A stretch of 57,918 bases of DNA from Alphaproteobacteria bacterium (GTDB lineage Bacteria; Pseudomonadota; Alphaproteobacteria; Micropepsales; Micropepsaceae), in assembly GCA_019241645.1 (NCBI GenBank), contig JAFAWQ010000053.1, positions 1-57,918 on the forward strand. The letters are read 5' to 3'. Numbering within the stretch: position 1 is the stretch's first letter; every line of letters starts with the position of its first letter. The translations under genes and the position numbers were made by a program. A model generated the notes under the pieces. The model was not told where the DNA came from. It saw only the letters and a list, made by a program, of their open reading frames with translations, and searched no databases. Positions 17,526-25,739 of this stretch are shown here, one piece after another.

Positions 17526-18113
17526 ATGAAGCGAATGGGTCTTTTGTTCGTGGCTGTTGTAACCGCTGCAGGCGGTGTTGCGTGGGTAGCATCGTCATCG
17601 TTGGGACAGGACACCAGCGGCCAGGCCAGCACAGGCATGACTGCCGGAGCCACAACGCCAACCAACAACGAAATCGGCAAGCAAGTCATCGTTACGACAA
17701 TTCCGCGCGGATACCGCGACTGGAAATTCGTTTCGGCGGCTCATGAAGCAGGCGAACTCAACGACATCCGCGTTGTGATTGCCAACGACAAAGCGATCAG
17801 GGCTTATCGCGCAGGCAGGCCCTTCCCTGAGGGCTCGATCATCGGGCGAGTGGCTTGGAAGATGGTTCCATCAGAGGAGAACAACAAGACGTTTGGTCAG
17901 GCGCAATCGTTCGTGCCCGGAGACGCACCCGACTGGTACCTCCAGTTTCTGGAGAAGGACACAAGGAAGTACGCCGACACGGGCGGTTGGGGTTACTCGA
18001 ATTTCGGCAAGGACCTCAAACCGACGACCGACGCAAAGACGATGTACGCCTGCTTTGTCTTTCACCAGGCGGTCAAGGCACGCGATTACATTTTCACGAA
18101 ATACGCGCCTTGA
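17526..18113 (+). CDS. Cytochrome P460-like exported protein lacking a full CXXCH motif
   Basis: The 195-residue protein has a signal peptide (MKRMGLLFVAVVTAAGGVAW) and a P460-type core: PRGYRDWKFVSAAHE, NDIRVVIANDKAIRAYRAG, PFPEGSIIGRVAWK, GDAPDWYLQFLEKDTRKYADTGGWGYSNFG, and the final HQAVKARDYIFTKYAP. In haem-bearing P460 proteins the last segment contains CXXCH; here it is CFVFH, so the second Cys is Phe. The protein may bind haem through one thioether, or not at all. GAAGGGGGAAG lies just before the ATG. P460 proteins can oxidise hydroxylamine or detoxify NO, but this one cannot be assigned. Confidence 0.7.
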   Translation: MKRMGLLFVAVVTAAGGVAWVASSSLGQDTSGQASTGMTAGATTPTNNEIGKQVIVTTIPRGYRDWKFVSAAHEAGELNDIRVVIANDKAIRAYRAGRPFPEGSIIGRVAWKMVPSEENNKTFGQAQSFVPGDAPDWYLQFLEKDTRKYADTGGWGYSNFGKDLKPTTDAKTMYACFVFHQAVKARDYIFTKYAP

Positions 18114-18226
18114 GACGCAGCGGAGCTGCCTTTGGTCGCCAGTGCAAAAAAGCGATGGCAATCAAAGGATAAAAATATTCTGTTCTTCTTATGTACTTAT
18201 GCCGAAATTGCCCTTATATTCCTCCC

Positions 18227-18982
18227 ATGATGACGCTGGAATCGGATACGGAGGAGACCAACGCGCCACGCAAGCGCGGGGCGCCCAAAGGCAATCGCAA
18301 CGCCTGGAAACATGGCGCGCGCAGCGCCGCGGCCAAGGCGGAGCGCGCGGCTATCCGTGGGCGGCGGGTCGCGAGCCTGCCCGATGCGCGCGTGCTGCAA
18401 CCGTCGCTTGCGCATGTCGATTGGGCCTACGCGCAGATCGAAGCCGGGGCACGGCGCGCGCAAAATTCGCCGAACAAAACGAACAATTCGGTGTGGCCGG
18501 CAGTGGAGGGGGAGGGGTGTACAAATTTTTCGCCGAACAAAACAAACAATTCGGTTTCGGCGGCGAGGGAGGGGGACCCCCCTCCCCATTTTTCGCCGAA
18601 CAAAACAAACAATTCCGATTTAACGGGTTCCTCCCCTGCGCAGCGGGGGAGGGGGACCACGCAACGCGAAACGCGCGCGAGCGCGTTCGCAAAAGGCGTG
18701 GTGGAGGGGGCAAAACCGGAGCTACGCTTTGCCCCCCTCCCCGCCTACGGCGGTACTCTGCCCGCTTCGCAGGGGGAGAGCCACAATTCCGTCGCGGATG
18801 AACCGCCGCGAAGGCGCGGCGCGCCGAAGGGCAACAAGAACGCGCTGAAGCACGGCATGAAGAGTGCCGAGCGGCTCGCCTTCAAGTCAGATCTCCGAAA
18901 GTTCTTGCGCCGGATCCACGCCACATGCGGGCTGGCGCACGCGATCGCCAAGTCGCGCAGTAGCAGTAAGGGCGTGCCATGA
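18227..18982 (+). CDS. Repeat-expanded small basic protein with two GAPKGN-KHG motifs
   Basis: The 251-residue open frame is bracketed by two similar motifs, RKRGAPKGNRNAWKHG near the N-terminus and RRRGAPKGNKNALKHG near the C-terminus. Such motifs are common in small alphaproteobacterial proteins of unknown role, sometimes near phage or terminase genes. Between them lie a tandem 63-base repeat (FSPNKTNNS three times) and a family A palindromic repeat, so over half the protein is repeat-derived. It may be two small genes or domains fused by repeat growth, or not a functional protein. The stop overlaps the next start (ATGA). ATG at 18230 is an equal alternative. Confidence 0.5.
   Translation: MMTLESDTEETNAPRKRGAPKGNRNAWKHGARSAAAKAERAAIRGRRVASLPDARVLQPSLAHVDWAYAQIEAGARRAQNSPNKTNNSVWPAVEGEGCTNFSPNKTNNSVSAAREGDPPPHFSPNKTNNSDLTGSSPAQRGRGTTQRETRASAFAKGVVEGAKPELRFAPLPAYGGTLPASQGESHNSVADEPPRRRGAPKGNKNALKHGMKSAERLAFKSDLRKFLRRIHATCGLAHAIAKSRSSSKGVP
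18466..18654 (+). repeat. Tandem 63-base repeat, three units, in a coding frame
   Basis: Units begin at 18466, 18529 and 18592, exactly 63 bases apart. Each starts with TTCGCCGAACAAAAC followed by (A/G)AACAATTC and continues with a G-rich stretch that is less conserved. Each unit is 21 codons and gives (F/N)SPNKTNNS. The CCGAA...TTCGG ends can pair as a short hairpin. The third unit runs into the family A palindrome. Confidence 0.8.
18625..18780. repeat. Palindromic repeat family A, copy 2
   Basis: Contains CTCCCCTGCGCAGCGGGGGAG, the inner CGCGCGAGCGCG and a GCAAAAC...GCTTTGC arm, and ends near CGCTTCGCAGGGGGAGAG. Shares GGTTCCTCCCCTGCGCAGCG, AGGGGGACCA and GGTGGAGGGGGC with the reverse complement of 3225-3333. 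Read through in frame by the host gene. Confidence 0.72.
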
Positions 18983-19662
18983 GTGCGGCTCACTCCCTCG
19001 ATCATCCCATCTGGTGGGCGCTGATCACGCGGCAGGCGCATCTGGCGCAGAGCAATGCGCGCGCCAGGCGTTATCCGACAGACGTGGCGCCGTTCGCCGA
19101 CATGGTCGATATGTCTCCCGAGAGCTTTGCCGCGCTGCACGATCTGATGCAGCCGCGCGACACGCAGGTTCTGTTCACGCCGGAGCCGGTGAACGTGCCG
19201 CCGGCATTCGAGGTTGTGGCGGCAGAGGAAGGCGAGCAGATGATCGGTACGCCGGCCAATGTTCCGGCAAGCGACGTGAAGATCGTTCCGCTGGGTTCAG
19301 CGGACGTCCCTGCGATGACGGAGCTGGTTGCGCTCACCAATCCGGGCCCGTTCGCGCCGCGCACGCACACATTAGGCACCTTTCTCGGTATCAGGATCGA
19401 CGGCCGCTTGGCCGCGATGATCGGCGAGCGCATGGCGCCCGGCGACTACACGGAGATGACCGGGATCTGCGTGCATCCGGATTTCCGCGGCCGCGGCTAC
19501 GCGCAAAAGCTGATGGACGTTATCGCGAAGCAGATCGTGGCGCGCGGCGAGATTCCGTTCCTGCATGTGTACGCGCACAACGCACCGGCGATTGCGCTCT
19601 ATCGCCGCCAGGGCATGAGCATCCGGCGCACCATGAATGTTACGGTGGTGCGTCGCCCATGA
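18979..19662 (+). CDS. GNAT-family N-acetyltransferase (FR47-like)
   Basis: The 227-residue protein has a divergent N-terminal half (LDHPIWWALITRQAHLAQ...) and a C-terminal GNAT acetyl-CoA domain: ALTNPGPFAPRTHTLG, MTGICVHPDFRGRGYAQKLM (the R/Q-x-x-G-x-G/A pyrophosphate loop) and HVYAHNAPAIALYRRQGM. This is the FR47-like layout with two GNAT-like halves. It transfers an acetyl group to an unidentified amine. It overlaps the upstream repeat-filled gene by ATGA. Confidence 0.85.
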   Translation: MSAAHSLDHPIWWALITRQAHLAQSNARARRYPTDVAPFADMVDMSPESFAALHDLMQPRDTQVLFTPEPVNVPPAFEVVAAEEGEQMIGTPANVPASDVKIVPLGSADVPAMTELVALTNPGPFAPRTHTLGTFLGIRIDGRLAAMIGERMAPGDYTEMTGICVHPDFRGRGYAQKLMDVIAKQIVARGEIPFLHVYAHNAPAIALYRRQGMSIRRTMNVTVVRRP

Positions 19663-19725
19663 CCGCATTGATCGAATTCGCATCTCCAACGTTTGATTGC
19701 CGAGAGAAAAGCATCGCGGTGTTTC

Positions 19726-20430
19726 ATGGTTGACATGTCATCGTTCCCCATCACGAAGCGCTGGCCGGCGAAACATCCCGACCGGCTGCAGCTCTATTCC
19801 ACCGCCACGCCGAACGGCGTGAAGGTCTCGATCATGCTGGAGGAGATCGGGGTCGCCTATGAAGCGCACTATATCGATCTCGGCGCCAACGAAACCTGGA
19901 CGCCGGAATTTCTTTCGCTCAACCCGAACGGGAAAATTCCCGCCATCATCGATCCGGACGGGCCCGGCGGAAAACCGCTGCCGCTGTTCGAGTCCGGCGC
20001 CATCCTGATCTATCTGGCCGAGAAATCCGGCAAACTGCTGCCCGCGGATGCCGTGCTGCGTTACCAGACGATCCAGTGGGTGTTCTTCCAGATGGGCCAC
20101 ATCGGACCGATGTTCGGCCAGCTGGGCTTCTTCCACAAATTCGCCGGCCGTGAATTTGAGGACAAGCGTCCGCTGAAGCGGTACGTGGACGAAACCAAGC
20201 GCCTGCTCGGCGTGATCGAGGCGCGGCTCGATGGCCGCGACTGGATCATGGGTGGGGACTACACGATCGCCGACATCGCCATGCTGGGCTGGGTGCGCAA
20301 CCTGATCGGCTTCTACGAGGCGCGCGATCTGGTGGATTTCGATGCTTTGAAACGGGTGCCGGCCTGGCTGGAGCGGGGCCTTGCGCGGCCCGCGGTCCAG
20401 CGCGGCCTGGCGATCCCAAGCCGGCCATAA
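19726..20430 (+). CDS. Nu-class glutathione transferase / disulfide-bond oxidoreductase (YfcG-like)
   Basis: The 234-residue cytoplasmic protein strongly resembles E. coli YfcG and YghU: LYSTATPNGVKVSIMLEE (with the T-P-N-G active-site segment), FLSLNPNGKIPAI, LPLFESGAILIYLAEKSGKLL, QWVFFQMGHIGPMFGQ, and the C-terminal DWIMGGDYTIADIAMLGWV. Such proteins bind two glutathiones and reduce disulfides rather than act as classic transferases. The ATG at 19735 is an alternative start. Confidence 0.85.
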   Translation: MVDMSSFPITKRWPAKHPDRLQLYSTATPNGVKVSIMLEEIGVAYEAHYIDLGANETWTPEFLSLNPNGKIPAIIDPDGPGGKPLPLFESGAILIYLAEKSGKLLPADAVLRYQTIQWVFFQMGHIGPMFGQLGFFHKFAGREFEDKRPLKRYVDETKRLLGVIEARLDGRDWIMGGDYTIADIAMLGWVRNLIGFYEARDLVDFDALKRVPAWLERGLARPAVQRGLAIPSRP

Positions 20431-20512
20431 GGCAGTTTTCGTCTTTTCCGGCACTCTGGCCCTCGGCTAGGCTGGACGTCGCGGAAGAGCTTGGCGGCAA
20501 AGGGAGAGTGCC

Positions 20513-21754
20513 GTGCTGAAGCATGTGCTGGGTCCGATTTTCAGGAAGGGCAGCCTTACGCTGCTTTTTCCCGGCGGGAAGTCGGAGACCTACGGAAACG
20601 GCGAGCCGCACGTGATCGCGCGGCTGCACGATCGCCGCGCCATTATCGAGCTCGGTCTCGATCCCGATCTGAAGCTTGGCGAGCTCTACATGGACGGCCG
20701 GTTCACGGTGGAGAACGGCGACATCGGCGATTTCCTGGATCTGGCGCTGAGCAATATCGCCGAGTTCGAGCCGAGCGGCATGAGGAAATTGTCTCGCCTG
20801 TTCCGCACGGCGACGCGTAGCATCCGGCAGTTCACGCCGGCGCGGCGCGCCAAACAGAATGTCGCGCATCACTACGATCTCTCGGCCCAGCTATACGACA
20901 CATTCCTCGACGCGGACCGGCAATATTCCTGCGCCTATTTTGCGCGCGGCGACGAAACGCTGGACGAAGCGCAAGCCGCCAAGAAGCGGCACATCGAGGC
21001 CAAGCTGATGCTGGACAGGCCGGGGCTGAGGGTTCTCGATATCGGTTGTGGTTGGGGCGGTCTGGCGCTCGATTTCGCGCGCGATGCGCGCGCCCAGGTG
21101 CTTGGGATCACGCTTTCAGAAGAGCAGATCGCCATCGCCCGGCAAAGAAGCGAGAAGGCGCGGCTCGGCGATCGCTGCCGTTTCGAACTTGCCGACTACC
21201 GCGCACTCAACGGCAGCTACGATCGCATCGTATCGGTGGGCATGTTCGAGCATGTCGGCCTGCCGCAATATCCGGCATTCTTCAACAAGGTGCGAGACCT
21301 TCTGGCCGATGACGGCGTGATGTTGTTGCACACCATCGGGCGCGTTCAGGGCGGTCCAGGCATCAGCAATCCGTGGATCACGAAATATATCTTTCCCGGT
21401 GGCTACACGCCGGCGCTAAGCGAAGTGCTGCCGGCCATCGAAAACGCGGGATTGGCAGTCACGGACGTGGAAGTGCTTCGCATGCATTATGCAAAAACGC
21501 TAAAGCACTGGCAGCAGCGGTTCCGCGCGCATTGGGAGGAAGTCGCCAAACTCTACGACGAGCGTTTCTGCCGCATGTGGGACTTTTATCTAACAGTGAT
21601 GGAAATTGCCTTTCGCCGCGAAGGCCTGGGCGTGTTTCAGATTCAGCTGGCGAAGAAGATCGCCTCGCTTCCGATCACCCGCGATTATATAGTTGAGACA
21701 GAGCGCGCAATGTCTTCCACGGCGGCGGAAGCGCGTTCCATCCGGGTGGCCTGA
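20513..21754 (+). CDS. cfa: Cyclopropane-fatty-acyl-phospholipid synthase
   Basis: Methylenates unsaturated acyl chains of membrane phospholipids using SAM, usually in stationary or acid-stressed cells. The 413-residue protein has the N-terminal lipid-binding region, NVAHHYDLSAQLYDTFLD, SCAYFARGDETLDEAQ, the SAM loop VLDIGCGWGGLALDFA, VSVGMFEHVG and HTIGRVQGGPGISNPW (bicarbonate/active-site region), and the terminal FQIQLAKK segment. GTG start after AGGGAGAG. Expressed as a single gene between GST and dnaB. Confidence 0.93.
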   Translation: MLKHVLGPIFRKGSLTLLFPGGKSETYGNGEPHVIARLHDRRAIIELGLDPDLKLGELYMDGRFTVENGDIGDFLDLALSNIAEFEPSGMRKLSRLFRTATRSIRQFTPARRAKQNVAHHYDLSAQLYDTFLDADRQYSCAYFARGDETLDEAQAAKKRHIEAKLMLDRPGLRVLDIGCGWGGLALDFARDARAQVLGITLSEEQIAIARQRSEKARLGDRCRFELADYRALNGSYDRIVSVGMFEHVGLPQYPAFFNKVRDLLADDGVMLLHTIGRVQGGPGISNPWITKYIFPGGYTPALSEVLPAIENAGLAVTDVEVLRMHYAKTLKHWQQRFRAHWEEVAKLYDERFCRMWDFYLTVMEIAFRREGLGVFQIQLAKKIASLPITRDYIVETERAMSSTAAEARSIRVA

Positions 21755-21863
21755 AGGCGCGCCGCTAAACCTGTGCATCAAACGCGATTACACTTGCGCG
21801 GGCGTGCGGCCATCGGTTGATTCGGTCTCCCCGCCGCAGCTGCTTGAGTAGATCACGCGTAAG

Positions 21864-23294
21864 ATGGAACAGGAACTTTACCGCCACGTCCCCTACGATA
21901 TCGAGATCGAGCAGGCCCTGCTCGGTGCCATCCTGGTTGACAATGCGGCTGTCGAGCGCGTCTCCGCGACGCTGAAGGCGGAGCATTTCTACGATCCGCT
22001 CCACCAGCGCATCTACGAAACGATGCATGGCCAGTTCGAGAAGGGCGGCATCGTCATCACGCCGCTTACGCTCAACGCGGCTTTGAAGGCGGATCCCGGC
22101 CTGATCGAGGTCGGCGGCCACGCTTATCTTTCCGGGCTCGCTGCCGCTGCGCCGGCCATGCCGAACGTGCGCGACTATGCGCGCATCCTGCACGATCTCG
22201 CGGTGCGCCGCGGGCTGATCCATATCGGCGAGGATGTCGTCAATGCGGCTTACGAAGCGCCGCACGACAAATCGCCGCAAACGCAAATCGAGAATGCGGA
22301 AAAAGCGCTGTATCGCCTCGCCGATACCGCGCGGTACGGCGAGGGTCCGCTCGACTTCGCGGAGTCGCTGCGGCGTGCGGTTGAGATCGCCGAGCGGGCG
22401 CAGGCTCGCGGAGGCAAGATCTCCGGAGTCTCGAGCGGCTTTGCCGATATCGACCAGTTGCTCTCTGGCTTGCAGCCATCCGATCTTCTCATCCTCGCGG
22501 GGCGCCCGGGCATGGGCAAGACCGCGCTCGCCACCAACATGGCCTTCAATGCCGCGCGCGCCTACGCGCAGGACATGGAAGACGGCGAAGAGGTGCCGCG
22601 TGGCGCGCCGGTGCTGTTCTTTTCCCTGGAAATGGCGGCTCAGCAATTGTCCGCGCGTATTCTGTCCGAGCAGACCGAAATCGAGATGTGGAAAATCCGC
22701 TCCGGACGGTTCGCCGATTCTGAATGGGAAAAATTCGTGCTCACCATGCAGGAGCTGTCCACTCTGCCTCTTTACATCGACGACACCGGCGGCATCTCCA
22801 TTGCGCAGATCGCCGCTCGCTCCCGGCGCATGAAGCGGGAGAAGAACATCGGCGTCATCGTGATCGACTACCTGCAGCTGATCGAGCCGTCGCGCCGCGC
22901 CGAGAACCGCGTGCAGGAGATCACGGAGGTCACCAAGGGCCTGAAGACCCTGGCCAAGGAGCTGAATGTCCCCGTGCTGGCGTTGTCCCAGCTTTCGCGT
23001 GGCGTGGATTCGCGCGATGACAAGCGGCCCGTGCTCTCGGACCTGCGCGAGTCAGGCTCGATCGAGCAGGACGCCGATGTGGTGATGTTCGTTTATCGCG
23101 AGGAATACTATCTGAAATCGCGCGAACCGGAGACTGGCACTCCCGACCATGGCAAGTGGATGGAGAAAATGGAACGGGTCCATCGCCGCGCCGAAGTCAT
23201 GGTGGAGAAGCACCGCCATGGCGCGACGAACAAGATCGACCTGTTCTTCGATGACAGATTCACACGCTTCAGCAATCTCGCGGCCGACGCCTGA
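21864..23294 (+). CDS. dnaB: Replicative DNA helicase
   Basis: Hexameric helicase that unwinds DNA at the replication fork. The 476-residue protein has the N-terminal primase-interacting domain (VPYDIEIEQALLGAILVDN), the RecA-like domain with Walker A GRPGMGKTA (about 212), FSLEMAAQQLSAR, Walker B VIVIDYLQLIEP (about 331), LSQLSRGVDSRDDKRPVLSD and LRESGSIEQDADVVMFVYR. It converges with a histidine-rich lipoprotein gene only 11 bases away. The order dnaB, alr, radA is common in alphaproteobacteria. Confidence 0.97.
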   Translation: MEQELYRHVPYDIEIEQALLGAILVDNAAVERVSATLKAEHFYDPLHQRIYETMHGQFEKGGIVITPLTLNAALKADPGLIEVGGHAYLSGLAAAAPAMPNVRDYARILHDLAVRRGLIHIGEDVVNAAYEAPHDKSPQTQIENAEKALYRLADTARYGEGPLDFAESLRRAVEIAERAQARGGKISGVSSGFADIDQLLSGLQPSDLLILAGRPGMGKTALATNMAFNAARAYAQDMEDGEEVPRGAPVLFFSLEMAAQQLSARILSEQTEIEMWKIRSGRFADSEWEKFVLTMQELSTLPLYIDDTGGISIAQIAARSRRMKREKNIGVIVIDYLQLIEPSRRAENRVQEITEVTKGLKTLAKELNVPVLALSQLSRGVDSRDDKRPVLSDLRESGSIEQDADVVMFVYREEYYLKSREPETGTPDHGKWMEKMERVHRRAEVMVEKHRHGATNKIDLFFDDRFTRFSNLAADA

Positions 23295-23305
23295 TTTCTC
23301 CGGCG

Positions 23306-24118
23306 CTAGTCGCCGGCTTCACCGTGCGGGCAATCGGCATCGTAGCCATGCCATGGATCGTTCGCCCGGCCGGAGTTGATGGAATAGCTCGGCGCAATGC
23401 GGCGGGCTGCAAAATATTGCCTGTGCGGCGGCGGAGTCCATCGCTCTGCATGGTCGTCGTAGTCATAAGACTGATGGCGATCGCCATCCGGCGGGGCGCT
23501 CTCATCGCGCTCGTCCCAATTACCGCGGTCCTGGTGGCGCTCTTTCCAACGATCATAGCGGTGGAAGCCGCGATCCTGGCCGTGCCATCCATGGTCGCGC
23601 CACGGGTGTCGCATTGCGCGTTCTGCCGGCATGTAGGATTCCGCGCTGCCTGCGGCTCCGCCGCTGTAGGAGTCCATGCGATGCGAGCCGCTGCGATAGT
23701 TGTAGGGCAGCGCGGCCACGCGATGGGATCGCTTCGTGGCCGATCGTTCGGTCGCCCAGCGTTTCGTGCGATGAGCAGCAGTTCGCGTCCGGTGTTCGGC
23801 GCGCTTCGTCATCCCAACGTGCTGCCGGTGGCGGTGTTCCATGCGGGCTTCGCGATGCACGCGGTGGTGGCGTGCCTGTGCGTAATGCTTCCCGACTTGC
23901 CGGTGATGGCGTGTCTGGGTGACCTTTTGGTGATTCACGTATCCCGGTCCCTGTTCGGTTCCCGTTTCCGGCAATGGTGGCGGTGTTGGCTTTTTCGCGG
24001 GAGCGGGGCAGTGGCAGCCCTGCTGCTGGGTGCAATGGCACGGCTTGGACGGCTGGCAACCTGCCACCGCGAAACTCGCCACTGCCAAAAACAACATGCC
24101 GGAAACCAAGCCGCGCAT
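23306..24118 (-). CDS. Histidine/arginine-rich lipoprotein
   Basis: I chose the ATG at 24118, eight bases after AAGGGAG, although the frame stays open to 24388. The 270-residue product has a lipoprotein signal (MRGLVSGMLFLAVASFAVAGC) with Cys at the lipobox, followed by PSKPCHCTQQQGCHCPAPA, a Cys-His cluster. The remainder is low-complexity and very rich in His, Arg, Asp, Tyr and Ser (for example HHRQVGKHYAQARHHRVHRE). It may bind metal or a polyanion at the outer membrane. No family recognised. Its position between dnaB and alr looks lineage-specific. Confidence 0.6.
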   Translation of the reverse strand: MRGLVSGMLFLAVASFAVAGCQPSKPCHCTQQQGCHCPAPAKKPTPPPLPETGTEQGPGYVNHQKVTQTRHHRQVGKHYAQARHHRVHREARMEHRHRQHVGMTKRAEHRTRTAAHRTKRWATERSATKRSHRVAALPYNYRSGSHRMDSYSGGAAGSAESYMPAERAMRHPWRDHGWHGQDRGFHRYDRWKERHQDRGNWDERDESAPPDGDRHQSYDYDDHAERWTPPPHRQYFAARRIAPSYSINSGRANDPWHGYDADCPHGEAGD

Positions 24119-24286
24119 GGTAAACGCTCCCTTAGGGATATTCTGACCGATTTTGAAACAATGCCGGCGAGGATTCGCCTGAAATTCAGTGTGATAGTTA
24201 ATTCGACTGAATCCCCGCGCCATGTTTCCGCCAAACAAACACCGCAAAGCGCAAGCATCACAGCGCGGCAGCAGAGCCACGATAAT

Positions 24287-24345
24287 TGTGGATAAGGTTA
24301 CCCACAGAAACCAAACCCGGCCAGGGGCTGCTAGGCTGTGGATAG
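24287..24345. promoter_or_regulatory. Cluster of three DnaA-box-like sites
   Basis: TGTGGATAA at 24287-24295 is a perfect DnaA box (TTATCCACA on the reverse strand). TTACCCACA at 24298-24306 and TGTGGATAG at 24337-24345 each differ by one base. The first two face each other with two bases between. They sit in the roughly 250-base divergent intergenic region next to dnaB. They could be a DnaA-regulated promoter, a DnaA-titration site or part of an origin. Confidence 0.5.
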
Positions 24346-24370
24346 GGCGACAGGAACAAGGGGTTGGTCG

Positions 24371-24559
24371 ATGACGTATAGTCTTCAATTCCTCCGGGAC
24401 GACGGTTCAGCGGCGTTCTACTACATGACTCAATGCGCGAGCGATGAGCAGGCCAAAGCGATCGCGCGTTCTGTGCTCAATCTTCAGTTCGCGGGCGTGG
24501 AAATCCTGCGCGGCGAGAAGCTGATCTATCAGGAATCGAAGTCGGGCAGGCCGAACTGA
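24371..24559 (+). CDS. Small conserved-looking protein
   Basis: Encodes 62 residues (MTYSLQFLRDDGSAAFYYMT...). The pattern of beta-strand, then helix (SDEQAKAIARSVL), then strand suggests a compact domain, but no family is recognised. The ATG at 24371 follows AAGGGGTTGGTCG. It lies just after the DnaA-box cluster and divergent from the His-rich lipoprotein, so it could be controlled by DnaA. Confidence 0.55.
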   Translation: MTYSLQFLRDDGSAAFYYMTQCASDEQAKAIARSVLNLQFAGVEILRGEKLIYQESKSGRPN

Positions 24560-24632
24560 ATTCTCGCGGATATTGTTCGGTGGGGCGGCCGTGGGGCTTT
24601 GACGCTTCCGATGACGCTGCCAATGTACGACC

Positions 24633-25739
24633 ATGCACTCCACAGGATTTGAAGCTGCCCGCCTGACTGTCCGGGTCAATGCTCTCCTCGCGAACTACCA
24701 TCGATTTGTCCGGCTTTGCGAGCCGGCCAAGGTCGCTCCGGCAGTAAAGGCCGATGCCTACGGATTGGGAGCGGCCAGAATCGTCGAGGCGCTGGCGCGC
24801 GCCGGTTGCGATGCCTTCTTCGTCGCGCGGCTGGAGGAAGGCATAGCACTCCGGCCGCTTCTTCCGCGCGCCCGGATTTTCGTGCTGGACGGCGCGCAGA
24901 AGGGAACCGCGCCAGCCCTCATTGCGCATCGTCTGATCCCGGTTCTCAACTCGCTTGCCGAGATCGACGGATGGAGGGCCGCCGCCCGCGAACACGGCGC
25001 GCCGCTCGACTGTGCCGTTCACATCGACAGCGGAATGAACCGCTTGGGGTTGGTCGCGGAAGAGCGCGAGATGCTTTCCGCGCACGCGTCCGAACGGCTG
25101 CGCGGCCTGAATGTGGTCCTCTGGATGAGTCATCTTGCCTGCGGGGACGATTGTGCTTCCCCGATGAACCGCCAGCAATTGGAGCGGTTCCGTGCAGCAC
25201 TGGCGCATCTGCCCCCGGCGCCCGCCAGTCTTTCGGCGTCTGCCGGTGTGCTTCTGGGCAAGGAATACCACTTCGATCTGGTGCGCCCCGGAATTGGGCT
25301 TTATGGCGGCAATCCTTGTACGGAGCAGCCGAATCCTTTTGACGTCGTCGCGGTTCTCACCGGACGGATCCTTCAGCTTCGTCGCGTTGACAGGGGGGGG
25401 ACCGTTGGCTACGGAGCCACCTTCCGCACCACGCGGCATTCGATCCTCGCAACTGTCGGATTGGGTTACGCAGACGGTCTCATGCGCGCCATTGGCAACA
25501 GGGGATTCGGCGCCATCGGGGGCAAGAAAGTGCCGATTGTCGGCCGCGTCTCCATGGATCTTGTTACCCTTGATGTAACAGACGTGCCTCGAGATTTGCT
25601 CGAAACCGGTGCCGACGTGGAATTCATCGGCGACACGATTTCGTTGGAGTCGTTTGCGGCCCTGGCCGGAACCGCCAACTATGAAATCCTGACACAGCTT
25701 GGCCACCGTGTGCCGCGGCATTATGAGCAGGCCGCATGA
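24633..25739 (+). CDS. alr: Alanine racemase
   Basis: PLP enzyme making D-alanine for peptidoglycan. The 368-residue protein has the PLP lysine in VKADAYGLGA (Lys 39), HIDSGMNRLGL, RPGIGLYGGNP, the second-site Tyr in VGYGATFRT, and GRVSMDLVTLDVTD. Length and motif order fit the family. The stop overlaps the MlaE-type permease start (ATGA), so the three genes 24633-27292 are probably one operon. Confidence 0.95.
   Translation: MHSTGFEAARLTVRVNALLANYHRFVRLCEPAKVAPAVKADAYGLGAARIVEALARAGCDAFFVARLEEGIALRPLLPRARIFVLDGAQKGTAPALIAHRLIPVLNSLAEIDGWRAAAREHGAPLDCAVHIDSGMNRLGLVAEEREMLSAHASERLRGLNVVLWMSHLACGDDCASPMNRQQLERFRAALAHLPPAPASLSASAGVLLGKEYHFDLVRPGIGLYGGNPCTEQPNPFDVVAVLTGRILQLRRVDRGGTVGYGATFRTTRHSILATVGLGYADGLMRAIGNRGFGAIGGKKVPIVGRVSMDLVTLDVTDVPRDLLETGADVEFIGDTISLESFAALAGTANYEILTQLGHRVPRHYEQAA

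Noticed and set aside
18466..18654. The 63-base repeat array as a CRISPR
   Set aside because: Only three units, the repeat is followed by similar G-rich sequence rather than unrelated spacers, it is in a coding frame, and no cas gene is near.
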